Source of the DNA: Clostridium sp. Marseille-P299
Lineage (GTDB): Bacteria; Bacillota; Clostridia; Lachnospirales; Lachnospiraceae
Reading direction: 5' to 3'
Assembly (NCBI RefSeq): GCF_900078195.1
Contig: NZ_FJVE01000006.1
Span: 436,501 to 500,500 of the forward strand
Length of the DNA stretch: 64,000 nt
In this document: positions 8,857 through 16,950 of the stretch, piece by piece
Layout: each line of letters begins with the position of its first letter
Numbering within the stretch: the first letter of the stretch is position 1
Position numbers and translations under genes: made by a program
Notes under the pieces: model-generated
Told to the model about the DNA's origin: nothing
Database searches by the model: none
The model's input: the letters and a program-made list of their open reading frames with translations, nothing else

Positions 8857-9123
8857 ATGGTAAATATTTTTAATCGTAAAGTTCTTGTAACAGATGTTTC
8901 TTCCGAAGAAATTACTAGAGTTACAAATATCTTAAAGGAAAATAATATTAAATATTTTCTTAAAACAATAAGAAATACAAACACGTTTATGCAAACAAGA
9001 TATGTCCAAAAACAAATGCAGTTTAATCAAGTTTACAATAAAGAAGAGGGACCACATCTAAAATTCGTCTATCGAATCTATGTTAATAGAAAAGATTTCT
9101 CAAAAGCGAAGTCAATTACGTAA
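8857..9123 (+). CDS. small DUF2007-like protein
   Basis: 88 residues with a strong AAAAAGGGGGAA ribosome site and a terminator seven bases past the stop, so it is an independent transcription unit. The sequence opens with a beta strand (RKVLVTDVSSEEITRVTNIL), has a polar Gln/Arg/Asn-rich middle and closes VYRIYVNRKDFSKA. This resembles short regulatory-type ferredoxin-fold proteins (DUF2007/GlnB-like), a weak match by pattern only. Function unknown. Confidence 0.6.
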   Translation: MVNIFNRKVLVTDVSSEEITRVTNILKENNIKYFLKTIRNTNTFMQTRYVQKQMQFNQVYNKEEGPHLKFVYRIYVNRKDFSKAKSIT

Positions 9124-9130
9124 ATAAAAA

Positions 9131-9165
9131 AACAGATAGTGTATACTCACACTATCTGTTCCTTT
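9131..9165 (+). terminator. intrinsic terminator after the small DUF2007-like gene
   Basis: Perfect 12-bp stem AACAGATAGTGT / ACACTATCTGTT with a 6-base loop, followed by CCTTTATTT. Preceded by an A-run, so it could also serve the minus strand. Confidence 0.85.
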
Positions 9166-9289
9166 ATTTATAATTTAAAATACAAAAATCGTTTTACTCT
9201 TTCTTTTATTCTAATTGGTTTTTAGCTTTATCCATTTATATTGGTTTTTAGTTTTTCGATTATATAGTTTTTTCGATTTAACTAGTCTT

Positions 9290-9496
9290 TTAAATTCCTT
9301 TTTTAAATCTTTTCTTAAAACTTTTTATCTTAGAAATATCATGGTTCTCTGAATAAATCCCTATAAAAATTAGTACCAATCCCAATCCAACACATAATAC
9401 TTTTATGAATTCTGGAGCCAAATTAAAACAATTTGTTAATAAGAAAATTACATAAAAGCAAATACCAAAATTCAAATACTTATTTCTCTTTTTCAT
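9290..9496 (-). CDS. small two-helix membrane protein
   Basis: 68 residues. Two hydrophobic segments (about residues 9-27 and 31-48) are followed by a lysine-rich C-terminus (KSFKKRFKKG), which should lie in the cytoplasm. The ATG has an AGGAGATTCC site. It is the last gene of a probable three-gene unit after an XRE regulator and a four-helix membrane protein, both upstream on the same strand. Function unknown. Confidence 0.6.
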   Translation of the reverse strand: MKKRNKYLNFGICFYVIFLLTNCFNLAPEFIKVLCVGLGLVLIFIGIYSENHDISKIKSFKKRFKKGI

Positions 9497-9543
9497 AGCG
9501 GAATCTCCTATTATATGATTTATTACGCACTTTCTAAGAACTA

Positions 9544-10023
9544 TTAAAGCTTTTTATTTCTATAATATAGGCTAAAGAAAACATAAGCTAATAGAAATAC
9601 CATTACTACCCACCAAAAGCAGTAAAAGACAATCCTACTAAATAGGCCTCCTATTAACATAGCAATATAAGAACAAAAAACTAAAACCATTGCAGCGCTT
9701 TTTGCTGCCATTCTAGAAATCAAAATATTTCTTTCATCTAAATTTTTAAGTCTTTCTTCTTTTAAGGCAATCTCATTTTTAAGTAGTTTATTATATTTCA
9801 CAATAAAAACAATACTAACTGAGATCAGTCCAACGCCTATCCCCGCATATAAATCACTAATATGCTCAACAACAGGTACAATATTTAAGATTTCATTGCC
9901 TACTGCTACTAAAGTTGTTAGCACACCAAATATCATAAGAACCAGAAATACTTTCCTTTTTCTTTTTATAACATCCTTATAGTCTTGATTTGCTTTTACA
10001 TTACCATTCGATAAACATATCAT
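9544..10023 (-). CDS. four-helix membrane protein paired with an XRE regulator
   Basis: 159 residues with a short basic N-terminus and four membrane segments at about 26-46, 55-80, 106-126 and 130-153. A charged stretch ([29 protein letters not shown]) joins segments two and three. Its ATG overlaps the regulator's TGA (ATGA), so the two are translationally coupled. Pairs of a tiny XRE regulator and a membrane protein like this are common in Firmicutes and often encode stress or antimicrobial sensing. That role is inference. The family is not recognised. Confidence 0.7.
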   Translation of the reverse strand: MICLSNGNVKANQDYKDVIKRKRKVFLVLMIFGVLTTLVAVGNEILNIVPVVEHISDLYAGIGVGLISVSIVFIVKYNKLLKNEIALKEERLKNLDERNILISRMAAKSAAMVLVFCSYIAMLIGGLFSRIVFYCFWWVVMVFLLAYVFFSLYYRNKKL

Positions 10024-10229
10024 ATATTCTCTTCCTCCAAATCAAAAATAAAAATATCTTCAATTGAAACTTTAAAAAATTGTGAGATCTTATGTGCAAG
10101 GACTAACGAAGCATTGTATCTACCATTCTCTAAAGAAATTATCGTTTGTCTAGTAACATCCACTGCATCCGCTAACTCACTTTGTGTTATTTTTCTTTGC
10201 TTTCGAAATTCTTGTATTCGATTTTGCAA
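10020..10229 (-). CDS. XRE-family transcriptional regulator (TTG start)
   Basis: 69 residues, almost entirely one Cro/C1-type helix-turn-helix: [34 protein letters not shown]. No ATG exists in the frame. The start is TTG with GGAGGGAG six bases upstream. Stop overlaps the start of the membrane-protein gene. Directly upstream is an array of four 23-bp repeats that overlap likely promoter elements, so this protein probably binds there and represses its own operon. Confidence 0.85.
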   Translation of the reverse strand: MQNRIQEFRKQRKITQSELADAVDVTRQTIISLENGRYNASLVLAHKISQFFKVSIEDIFIFDLEEENI

Positions 10230-10259
10230 CTAGTACTCCCTCCGTCTTTTACTATTTAA

Positions 10260-10351
10260 AAAGTATAATTTGCTATACATCCAAAGTATAGTTTGCTTTA
10301 CATTTAAAGTATAGTTTACTTTACATTTAAAGTCAAGATAAATAATAAAAA
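10260..10351. promoter_or_regulatory. four 23-bp direct repeats upstream of the XRE gene
   Basis: Units of the type AAAGTATAGTTTGCTTTACAT start at 10260, 10283, 10306 and 10329, a period of exactly 23 bp. Units 2 and 3 are nearly identical; units 1 and 4 diverge. Read leftward, each of the first three contains TATACTTT or a near match, resembling a -10 element. The placement immediately before the regulator suggests operator sites. Confidence 0.8.
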
Positions 10352-10410
10352 TAAAGTGAAAGTTGTAAAGTAAACGTAAAGTGAAAATTTAAATTCCACT
10401 CATTTTGTCA

Positions 10411-10467
10411 AAAAAATATGCTTCTATAATAGAGTGATGTATTTCTCTATTACAAAAGCATATTTTC
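10411..10467 (-). terminator. intrinsic terminator downstream of the GNAT gene
   Basis: Long imperfect stem: AAAATATGCTT plus TAATAGAG pair with their inverses across a short loop, and on the minus strand the stem is followed by a U-rich run. It lies about 110 bases past the GNAT stop. Confidence 0.8.
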
Positions 10468-10574
10468 TTTTTAATTAAAATATATTTCTTTCTAGGAGAG
10501 AATAATTTCTTCTTCAATTTAATAGATAGTTCATCTATGAGAGCTTAATTTCTTCTTCAATATAAAATGTGCTA
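10468..10574. repeat. short direct repeat after the GNAT gene
   Basis: TAATTTCTTCTTCAAT occurs near 10504 and again near 10547, each preceded by a GAGAG-type sequence. A ~43-bp duplication next to the gene end, similar in style to other intergenic duplications in this window. Confidence 0.6.
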
Positions 10575-11102
10575 TCATAACATAATCCAATATTTTTGAA
10601 TGGTCTGACTAGTAAGTGGATAGAAACTCTCTCGTTCCATACATCCACCATTATTTATAATTGTTTTTGCTGATCCTACATTATTTTTTTCACACGTTAT
10701 CAAAACCTTATCTAAACTCATTCTTCTTGCAACCTCAAGTAACATAGTTAATTGCTTCGTTGCATATCCTTTTCTTCTTTCAGATGGTCGAATGCCGTAA
10801 CCGATTTGTCCTCCGTATTGTTCTAATTCTTTTGTAAGCGAATGACGCAATTGTATTGAACCAACTATTTTATGATCAAATTCTCGAACCGTTAAAAATG
10901 TTGAGGCATGTACGCCCTCTCGTGTTAATTTTTCACTTACTATAGAGTTTGTAAAACGAAGCCATTCATCAAAACTATTATAATAAATTAATCCAGCGCA
11001 TCCAAAGATGCTTGATTCACCATAATCTAAATGCTCTTGTCGATAATCCATTACATCATATTCAAACAGTTTGGATGGTCGTCTTAATATTAATTTGTCC
11101 AT
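10575..11102 (-). CDS. GNAT family N-acetyltransferase
   Basis: 175 residues. The acetyl-CoA site is visible: a strand VGSIQLRH, then IGYGIRPSERRKGYATKQL, the R/Q-x-x-G-x-G/A loop and helix, then LITCEKNNVGSAKTIINNGG, the usual end of the fold. The N-terminal half (LRRPSKLFEYDVMDYRQEH) matches the subgroup acting on small metabolites or ribosomal and peptide amines. The substrate cannot be read from sequence. The ribosome site before the ATG is weak. Single-gene unit with its own terminator. Confidence 0.88.
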   Translation of the reverse strand: MDKLILRRPSKLFEYDVMDYRQEHLDYGESSIFGCAGLIYYNSFDEWLRFTNSIVSEKLTREGVHASTFLTVREFDHKIVGSIQLRHSLTKELEQYGGQIGYGIRPSERRKGYATKQLTMLLEVARRMSLDKVLITCEKNNVGSAKTIINNGGCMERESFYPLTSQTIQKYWIML

Positions 11103-11342
11103 TTTTAACTTAATGTCAGACGTCCTTACTAGAAAAACCTTTTTGTTTCAGATGATTATTGCTAGTCTAACACATAATCCCTTTCTCATATTTTATTATA
11201 TCTGAAATTCTATGCGTACTTAGTAGAGATTATTACATATTCTGTCCAAAACATAAAAATTATTTCAAGGTCCTTCCTACCATGATGCATTTAAAATAAT
11301 CTCATATCATATAGTAAATAAACAAGTAATTGGAGTTTCTTA

Positions 11343-11816
11343 ATGAAATCACGTAAAAATATTGAAACCTTGATTATTGCCATTTTGATACCAATTGCAG
11401 TTGGTAGTATTTCGGCATTATTTACTAATAATGTTCCTACAACATATAATCAACTTAACTTACCTACTTTTAGTCCACCAAGTTATGTTTTTCCTATTGT
11501 TTGGCTTATTCTTTATATTTTAATGGGCATATCATCTTATTTAATATATATCACTGCTAATCAATACCGCATGGTGGCACTAAGAATTTACGTACTTCAA
11601 TTAATTTTTAACTTCTTTTGGAGTATCATTTTTTTTGGGCTAAATATGTATCTCTTTGCATTTGTGTGGCTTTGGTGTCTTATTATGATAATTATTTTAA
11701 TGATATTAATATTTTATCAAGTAAATCCTATAGCTGCATATCTACAAATACCATACTTAATTTGGGCCCTTTTTGCTGCATATTTAAACTTTTCTATTTT
11801 TATGTTAAATAAGTGA
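11343..11816 (+). CDS. tspO: TspO/MBR family membrane protein
   Basis: 157 residues with five hydrophobic helices, the TspO fold. The family signature is clear in NLPTFSPPSYVFPIVWLILY at about residues 39-58, with FFWSIIFF and the LW motif later in helix 3-4. TspO proteins bind porphyrins and are linked to tetrapyrrole handling and stress sensing; in bacteria they lie in the cytoplasmic membrane. ATG follows ATTGGAGTTTCTTA. It is one of few rightward genes here and is separated from the next leftward gene by a hairpin that can end both. Confidence 0.88.
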   Translation: MKSRKNIETLIIAILIPIAVGSISALFTNNVPTTYNQLNLPTFSPPSYVFPIVWLILYILMGISSYLIYITANQYRMVALRIYVLQLIFNFFWSIIFFGLNMYLFAFVWLWCLIMIIILMILIFYQVNPIAAYLQIPYLIWALFAAYLNFSIFMLNK

Positions 11817-11899
11817 GGTAAACTATTTTTCTTTTTCGATACTAAAAGCGTGCCATTATACCTCTATTGTATTTGTAACGTCATATGAATTAATGAAAA

Positions 11900-11942
11900 A
11901 AACCTTGTATAACCACTAATAGAACTAAGTTATACAAGGTTT
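11900..11942. terminator. bidirectional terminator between tspO and the XRE-DUF5680 gene
   Basis: AACCTTGTATAAC at 11901-11913 pairs perfectly with GTTATACAAGGTT at 11929-11941. The minus strand continues with a U-run, making it the terminator of the leftward gene; it may also stop tspO. Confidence 0.85.
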
Positions 11943-11950
11943 GAATATTT

Positions 11951-12628
11951 TTATTTAATCATGCCTCCATGAAAATAGCATTCATATACTTTACAATCAG
12001 TATAATAGATTTCCTCGTTTCCTTGAAACCACTCAAATCCACCAACAACCGAACAATGATATGTAAAATCTCCCTTATGGTATAAATCTGGTCCACGGAA
12101 AGGTTTTTCATATGAGACGAGTAATAAAGATTCTTTTAAAAAATCTCCTGAGAAATGTTCATCTAATACCCTTCCTGAATAATTCATTGTCCATATAGGA
12201 TTATCATTCTCCCAAACTGTTTCTTCTCCTGTAAATTTTTCACCCCCAAAATAACTATCAAGATATGTATATTTTCCACTTACGTATCTTAAGTCATGTG
12301 CTTTTACTCTTGATGATATTCCCTCTTCTTTTCCTTTTCCTGCATAGGTTGCTCTTTTAGCTTCGCATAAAAATTTAATAAAATCATCATGATGTTTGTT
12401 TTGATTTTGTAGCCCTTGGTAAACACAATCACCATTATCTTTAATGAGGTTATCAATTGTTATCTGAAATAAATTACTTAATTTAATTAAATTATCAATT
12501 TCAGGATATACTTGTCCTGTTTCCCACTTAGCAATCGCCTGCCTAGAGATGTTTAATTTTTCAGCAAGGTCTTCTTGTGATAATTTCAAATCTTTTCTTA
12601 TTTTTTGTAACTTATCCTTAAATTCCAT
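11951..12628 (-). CDS. XRE regulator with a DUF5680 effector-like domain
   Basis: 225 residues. Residues 5-60 form a typical XRE helix-turn-helix (LSQEDLAEKLNISRQAIAKWETG). From about residue 80 the protein matches the DUF5680 pattern: FLCEAKRATYAGKG, then HDLRYVSGKYTYLDSYFGGEKFTGEE, then IWTMNYSGRV and FRGPDLYHKGDFTYHC. DUF5680 alone occurs as a small soluble domain of unknown role. Fused to a DNA-binding domain it is probably a ligand sensor, which is an inference. Monocistronic, ended by the hairpin just downstream. Confidence 0.82.
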   Translation of the reverse strand: MEFKDKLQKIRKDLKLSQEDLAEKLNISRQAIAKWETGQVYPEIDNLIKLSNLFQITIDNLIKDNGDCVYQGLQNQNKHHDDFIKFLCEAKRATYAGKGKEEGISSRVKAHDLRYVSGKYTYLDSYFGGEKFTGEETVWENDNPIWTMNYSGRVLDEHFSGDFLKESLLLVSYEKPFRGPDLYHKGDFTYHCSVVGGFEWFQGNEEIYYTDCKVYECYFHGGMIK

Positions 12629-12789
12629 TTCAACCTCTTTCTACTTTTACGTAACATATTCTTTAATATAAGATTATTGTAATGTAAATTCGGATAAATT
12701 ACCATATAACTGCAGTTACGATTTTGACAACTCTAGGTTGCACTCTCATTAAAATAATGCAAACCCATCTTTTAAAAAGCTACCATTTA

Positions 12790-13140
12790 TCATTCATTCA
12801 TATGCTTTTTATATTTTGAGAAAGCTTTTTCTTCATCTAAATGTACATTTTTTAAAAAATAAATAAGCCATACGAAGATAGAAATCCAGAAAAAAGACAT
12901 CCCCAACAATAATGTTGTGATAGCTCCAACAAAAAATATTCCACTACAAATTAACCAAAAATTTCTCATATCTTTACTCATGAGAAGTTCATCATAATTT
13001 TTACGTTCCGCCTTTGATTTAAAATTATACCCTGAGATAAGAACACAGGCTTTTTCTTTTAATACTGCAAACAATAATCCGATAATTAAAAATATACCCA
13101 TCATTACAATATCTATTATAATTGCAATTTCAGTTGTCAT
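12790..13140 (-). CDS. DUF3784 family membrane protein
   Basis: 116 residues with three membrane segments (about 6-24, 60-80 and 82-98). Between the first and second lies the family motif KACVLISGYNFKSKAERKNYDE. DUF3784 proteins are small Firmicutes membrane proteins without a known function. ATG follows AGGAGTACTATCT. No partner gene. Confidence 0.75.
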   Translation of the reverse strand: MTTEIAIIIDIVMMGIFLIIGLLFAVLKEKACVLISGYNFKSKAERKNYDELLMSKDMRNFWLICSGIFFVGAITTLLLGMSFFWISIFVWLIYFLKNVHLDEEKAFSKYKKHMNE

Positions 13141-13238
13141 AGATAGTACTCCTTGTTAATTTTTTATTTCACTCTCTAATAAGCCACGAATGGTTATATT
13201 TATCATAAGTCTCAATGCTAAAATTTTCAAGAATAAAT

Positions 13239-13338
13239 GAGGGTATTGTACCATAATAAACTATATCGATTTCAACTTTCTATAGATAATACGAAGTTCA
13301 TGAAATCGTTCAATGGATTATTATTTTACAATACCCTC
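13239..13338. repeat. 100-bp palindromic element (MITE-like or structured RNA)
   Basis: Terminal 12-bp perfect inverted repeats GAGGGTATTGTA / TACAATACCCTC extend to 21 bp with two mismatches. Inside, CGATTTCA and TGAAATCG form a second, nested stem. On the plus strand the right end is followed by T6. It sits between the DUF3784 gene and the lipoprotein gene, neither of which needs it as a classic terminator (the U-run faces the wrong way). No target duplication is obvious. Confidence 0.7.
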
Positions 13339-13371
13339 TTTTTTATTATTATTTTATAATTAGTTTTACTT

Positions 13372-13983
13372 TTACCAGTCTACATCGTAAATCTTCTCAA
13401 GATTAATACCCTCTATAAGCCCACTCTCCTGATCAAAATCAAGAAGTGTTTTATATTCATCTCCATATTGTATCTTTACGTAATCATCGCCAGTAAATCC
13501 TTGAAATACCTCATCTGCCTTCTCTCTTGTCAATTCCGCTACAGGTACACCAGCAAGTGATATAGAAGAAGTATCAATATTTGCTCCAGTAAGAGAAAGT
13601 TCAAGTCTTCCAATTACAGCATCTTTCATCTGAACAGATTCTTCATCCGTTACCAAAGATATATTTGCATAAATTACATCACCTAAACGAAGATTTCCTC
13701 CACTATAATATGAATTTGCCTCCATCTCCATCTCTGGGGAAATTTCAATCGTTTCATATTGGCCATCCTCTGTCTTCTCTGTAACAGTGATTTTAAAACC
13801 ATCCTCAATCAATGTACCGATTGTTGTTTCACCGACAATGATTTCCTTATCATTGATTGTAAGTGGGTAAGTCTGGTCAGCTACTTTGTTTGTCTCCTCA
13901 GTTCCTTTGTTGCTTGATGAACATCCCACCATAAGTGCGGCTGCCATCATAAATGCAGCACCTAAAGTTAGAATTCTCTTCAT
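13372..13983 (-). CDS. uncharacterised lipoprotein
   Basis: 203 residues. Signal peptide with lipobox ALMVGC, cysteine about 21, then a Ser/Asn/Glu-rich linker. The mature part begins with a compact strand pattern (YPLTINDKEIIVGETTIGTLIEDGFKITV) and contains two similar subdomains. The later one (GVPVAELTREKADEVFQGF) recalls repeated small domains of clostridial cell-surface lipoproteins that sense or bind ligands. Family not recognised. ATG has an AGGAGGAACT site. Monocistronic. Confidence 0.75.
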   Translation of the reverse strand: MKRILTLGAAFMMAAALMVGCSSSNKGTEETNKVADQTYPLTINDKEIIVGETTIGTLIEDGFKITVTEKTEDGQYETIEISPEMEMEANSYYSGGNLRLGDVIYANISLVTDEESVQMKDAVIGRLELSLTGANIDTSSISLAGVPVAELTREKADEVFQGFTGDDYVKIQYGDEYKTLLDFDQESGLIEGINLEKIYDVDW

Positions 13984-14548
13984 ATATGTAGTTCCTCCTA
14001 AGTAATCTTTGTCGAGGGAAAGTAACTTTTCTGATCAATTAATCTCCTGTTACTTTCGTAACGACTAATTTCTCGATTAAAATACCATATTAAACCAATT
14101 TATTCAAGTTCCTTTTTCAATTTTTTTCAATTTCTTACTATATTCTATACATTAACTTTTTTATTTTTTCTACTTTTACTATTTTTTACTTTATTTTTTA
14201 TGCTTTATTTTTTAATACTTTATATATTTTTTTAATGCTAAGTTAATAAAAGATACACTTTTTTTTATTTTTTTCTTGAAAATAACAAAATTTTAAGTAT
14301 AATATTATCAAAAAATATTTAAATGCTATAATTTACCATGTGCTGAATCTTAGATATATGTTCGCACACCTTGAAAGGAGGTAACAATATTAAGTCTCTA
14401 ACGATTTAATTTAATACTATAGTTCTTGATAAAAAAGTGTATTATAGAACTTCTTTTTTAATACTTTCAAAATTGAATATTGTAGTAAATTATAACGAAA
14501 GGAGAGTATGAAGGTATTTTAAATTAAATACTTCATACAAGTTAAGAT
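13984..14548. other. gene-poor AT-rich intergenic stretch with a structured leader
   Basis: The left part is extremely T-rich on the plus strand and holds no gene that I can support. The right part carries GGAGG at 14377-14381 without a convincing frame, a hairpin with U-run near 14420-14458, and a second hairpin directly before the next gene (see the separate entry). These read as divergent control DNA between a leftward lipoprotein gene and a rightward membrane-protein gene. Confidence 0.6.
14500..14548 (+). promoter_or_regulatory. leader hairpin and mini-ORF before the two-helix membrane protein gene
   Basis: AAAGGAGAGT is followed at once by ATG AAG GTA TTT TAA (a four-codon frame), and GTATGAAG..TATTT pairs with AAATA.CTTCATAC. 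The next ATG, which opens the long frame, has no ribosome site of its own nearby. Initiation of the real gene may depend on this hairpin or on coupling to the mini-frame. An upstream stem AGTTCT / AGAACT followed by TCTTTTTT could act as an attenuator. Confidence 0.45.
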
Positions 14549-15529
14549 ATGCTTAAAACCATTCACAAAGCTCGAATAAAATCTACAATTCTAGTATCAT
14601 TAATATGTCTTTTAATTGGTGGTGCTCTTTTATATTTTACAGTTTTTAGTGTATTCACATATATAAAAGGGCCAACTGAAATGCAAGAAATAACTATTTC
14701 TAGTGAACTTGAAAAAGAATATGTTAGTTATCCAGTAACCTGCCTTGTAGATGGCTATGTTGAAACTTATTCAAAAGGAAAATATGAGCTAAAAAGCTCT
14801 AAAGATAAAATATCATATGTAGCACTAGACCCAAATACGGGAGCTGTATTTGGTATTGAAGTTAAAGCTTCTAAGGAATCAGAAATGGAAGAAATTCTCG
14901 ATGCATCTTGGGATTATTTTAACGGAGATACTGATAGCCTACCTGATGGACTCGTTTTGAAAGGAAGCTTTCAAAAAATAAAAGGAGAAGAATTGGATTA
15001 TTTTAAAGAAGCACTAGATTATTACGATCTAGATTATCCAGAAGAATTTTATGTGCTAGAAGTTGGCTACATTAACGGAGACAGTTTTTCAACTTCAATT
15101 ATTATCTCCATACTAGGTGCTGTCTTTGCTCTTGTTGGTATACTTATGTTTGTTTCTGATTTTAAAACAAATGAGGAGGCACTATTTGATAAGTTTATAG
15201 GTGAACATCCTGAGTTTACTTTTTCAATGCTTGAAAGTGATTTTGATGCAGCTGAAAACATTAAGAATGATCTCTGGATTGGAAAAAGCTTTACATTTAC
15301 CCTAAATAAGGAACACCCTGTACTTATACACGATGACCTAAAACATGTTGAATTTAAATCTAAGAGAGTCTCCAAAAGACATACTGATAACTATTTTATT
15401 TATACAACAAAATCCGGAGACGAAATTAAGATTAACATAATACAAGCAAATGCAAAGCTAGCATTGGAAGTGTATCAAAAACGTTTACCTTCTCTATTTG
15501 AAGAAGAAACTGAAAAAAGTAATATATAA
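14549..15529 (+). CDS. uncharacterised two-helix membrane protein
   Basis: 326 residues. Hydrophobic segments at about 13-38 and 182-205 enclose an extracytoplasmic domain of about 145 residues with the readable pattern ISYVALDPNTGAVFGIEVKASKESEME. A charged cytoplasmic domain follows (FTFTLNKEHPVLIHDDLKHVEFKS, then YFIYTTKSGDEIKINI), which looks like a small beta-rich PH-like fold. From memory the layout resembles DUF6709 proteins of Lachnospiraceae, a tentative match. The first ATG of the frame follows an in-frame TAA, so the start cannot be farther upstream. Own terminator downstream. Confidence 0.75.
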   Translation: MLKTIHKARIKSTILVSLICLLIGGALLYFTVFSVFTYIKGPTEMQEITISSELEKEYVSYPVTCLVDGYVETYSKGKYELKSSKDKISYVALDPNTGAVFGIEVKASKESEMEEILDASWDYFNGDTDSLPDGLVLKGSFQKIKGEELDYFKEALDYYDLDYPEEFYVLEVGYINGDSFSTSIIISILGAVFALVGILMFVSDFKTNEEALFDKFIGEHPEFTFSMLESDFDAAENIKNDLWIGKSFTFTLNKEHPVLIHDDLKHVEFKSKRVSKRHTDNYFIYTTKSGDEIKINIIQANAKLALEVYQKRLPSLFEEETEKSNI

Positions 15530-15540
15530 CTCATTAAGTT

Positions 15541-15571
15541 AAAAGGCTAAAGATATGATCTTTAGCCTTTT
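15541..15571 (+). terminator. intrinsic terminator
   Basis: AAAAGGCTAAAGA / TCTTTAGCCTTTT, a perfect 13-bp stem with a four-base loop and a T-rich end, just after the membrane-protein gene. Confidence 0.9.
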
Positions 15572-15818
15572 ACTCCCTAAAACTCTTTTTCATTACTATT
15601 ATTTAATCTATCTAATAACCTTTCATTTTCAATATATCTATTATTGTAATCATTTAAATAATTTTCTACACCATATATCTCATAATCATAAGCGATTAAT
15701 CTGCGGTAGTCATACCCTAAAGCCTCTTTACAACTTAGGTTTATGATAATTTATAATTTAAACATCCTCTATTCGATTTAGATAAAATTTATTTAATCTT
15801 AAGTTACTTTAGGCACAA

Positions 15819-16514
15819 CTATTTACTTTTAAAAAGATATTTAAAAATTATAATATTCACAAAAGCATATGCTAAAATTATTAGAATAGCCTTAAACATA
15901 AAGCTCAACGATAATATATTACAGATAATAGAAACAAATAAAATAATTGGAATAATACTCCATAACATTGCACAAATTTTCAGGTGATTATTACATATTG
16001 ACATTCTATTAATTTTTTCTTTTGCCATTTTGTTATAACTATTAATCTCATTCCCTGTAATTATATATCCCACATAAAATGCACCCATACTACAAACCTC
16101 TAACCATAACCCAAATAGTAATCCTGTATAATCTTTAGTTTCATTCCATATAAAATAAGGAATAATAACGCCTACTATTGCAAATATAATGGACCATGTA
16201 GAAAAAATTTTAAATTTTATTATACTTTTGTTTACAAGATATTGAGCTATTTCAAATGATCCACTTTTTTCACTAGCTATATTGCCGTATACTTCTGTTT
16301 TTATTATTTTCTCACCTTTTAGTAATTCATCAACTGTAATATCTAGTAGTTCTGCAATTGCCGGTAACATACTAACATCAGGCATTCCTTGACCAGTTTC
16401 CCATTTTGATACAGCTTTGTTTGTAATGCCTAGTTCATCTGCAAGTTGTTGCTGTGTCATATTTTTTAATTTTCTACATTGTGCTATAAATGCACCAATT
16501 TTCTCTGTATTCAT
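15819..16514 (-). CDS. XRE regulator fused to four membrane helices
   Basis: 231 residues. The N-terminal XRE domain (MTQQQLADELGITNKAVSKWETG, ending in ITVDELLKGE) is followed from about residue 98 by four hydrophobic segments (roughly 98-120, 127-150, 178-200, 205-226). Membrane-tethered XRE regulators of this form are frequent in Firmicutes and couple envelope state to transcription, in general terms. The target is unknown. ATG follows AAGGAGATGACAAA. A perfect 19-bp palindrome lies about 85 bases upstream and is a candidate binding site. Confidence 0.85.
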   Translation of the reverse strand: MNTEKIGAFIAQCRKLKNMTQQQLADELGITNKAVSKWETGQGMPDVSMLPAIAELLDITVDELLKGEKIIKTEVYGNIASEKSGSFEIAQYLVNKSIIKFKIFSTWSIIFAIVGVIIPYFIWNETKDYTGLLFGLWLEVCSMGAFYVGYIITGNEINSYNKMAKEKINRMSICNNHLKICAMLWSIIPIILFVSIICNILSLSFMFKAILIILAYAFVNIIIFKYLFKSK

Positions 16515-16950
16515 TTTGTCATCTCCTTATTCAAGTATATTTCATTTCTATTATGCTGAAAACTTAAAGATAAAGGAACTCACTGCCTGTAGGAGTTATT
16601 CTACGAATCGTAGAATCTTGTTAAAACCAATGGTTTGTTTCTAATTAATTGAAATATCCCTTTTAATTACAAGATGAAAATATAACATTATTTGTTTTGT
16701 ATTATAGTATAGTTTGAAATTATTGTAAATTAATATCAGATTATTAACTTAGTATACTTTGATACATCCTTATTAATATGAAACAATATTTTTCACGGAT
16801 TATTTCACAGATTATTTCAAGGAAAGTTAACACAGCATATATAATTTAATTTTATCATTTAATAAAAATTTATAATTTTTCTTTATTGATGTTTTAAGTT
16901 ATAATCTAGTCCATGAAAATGTTTAATTTAGCTTTAGGAGGAAATCATAT
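16515..16950. other. divergent intergenic region without a supported gene
   Basis: AT-rich DNA between a leftward XRE-membrane gene and a rightward flavoprotein gene. It must hold both promoters. The one distinct element is the palindrome described separately. No small frame with a ribosome site convinced me. Confidence 0.6.
16598..16616. promoter_or_regulatory. perfect 19-bp palindrome, candidate operator
   Basis: ATTCTACGA-A-TCGTAGAAT: nine-base arms around a single central base. It is one of the few GC-bearing stretches in the region and lies upstream of the XRE-membrane regulator. Confidence 0.6.
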
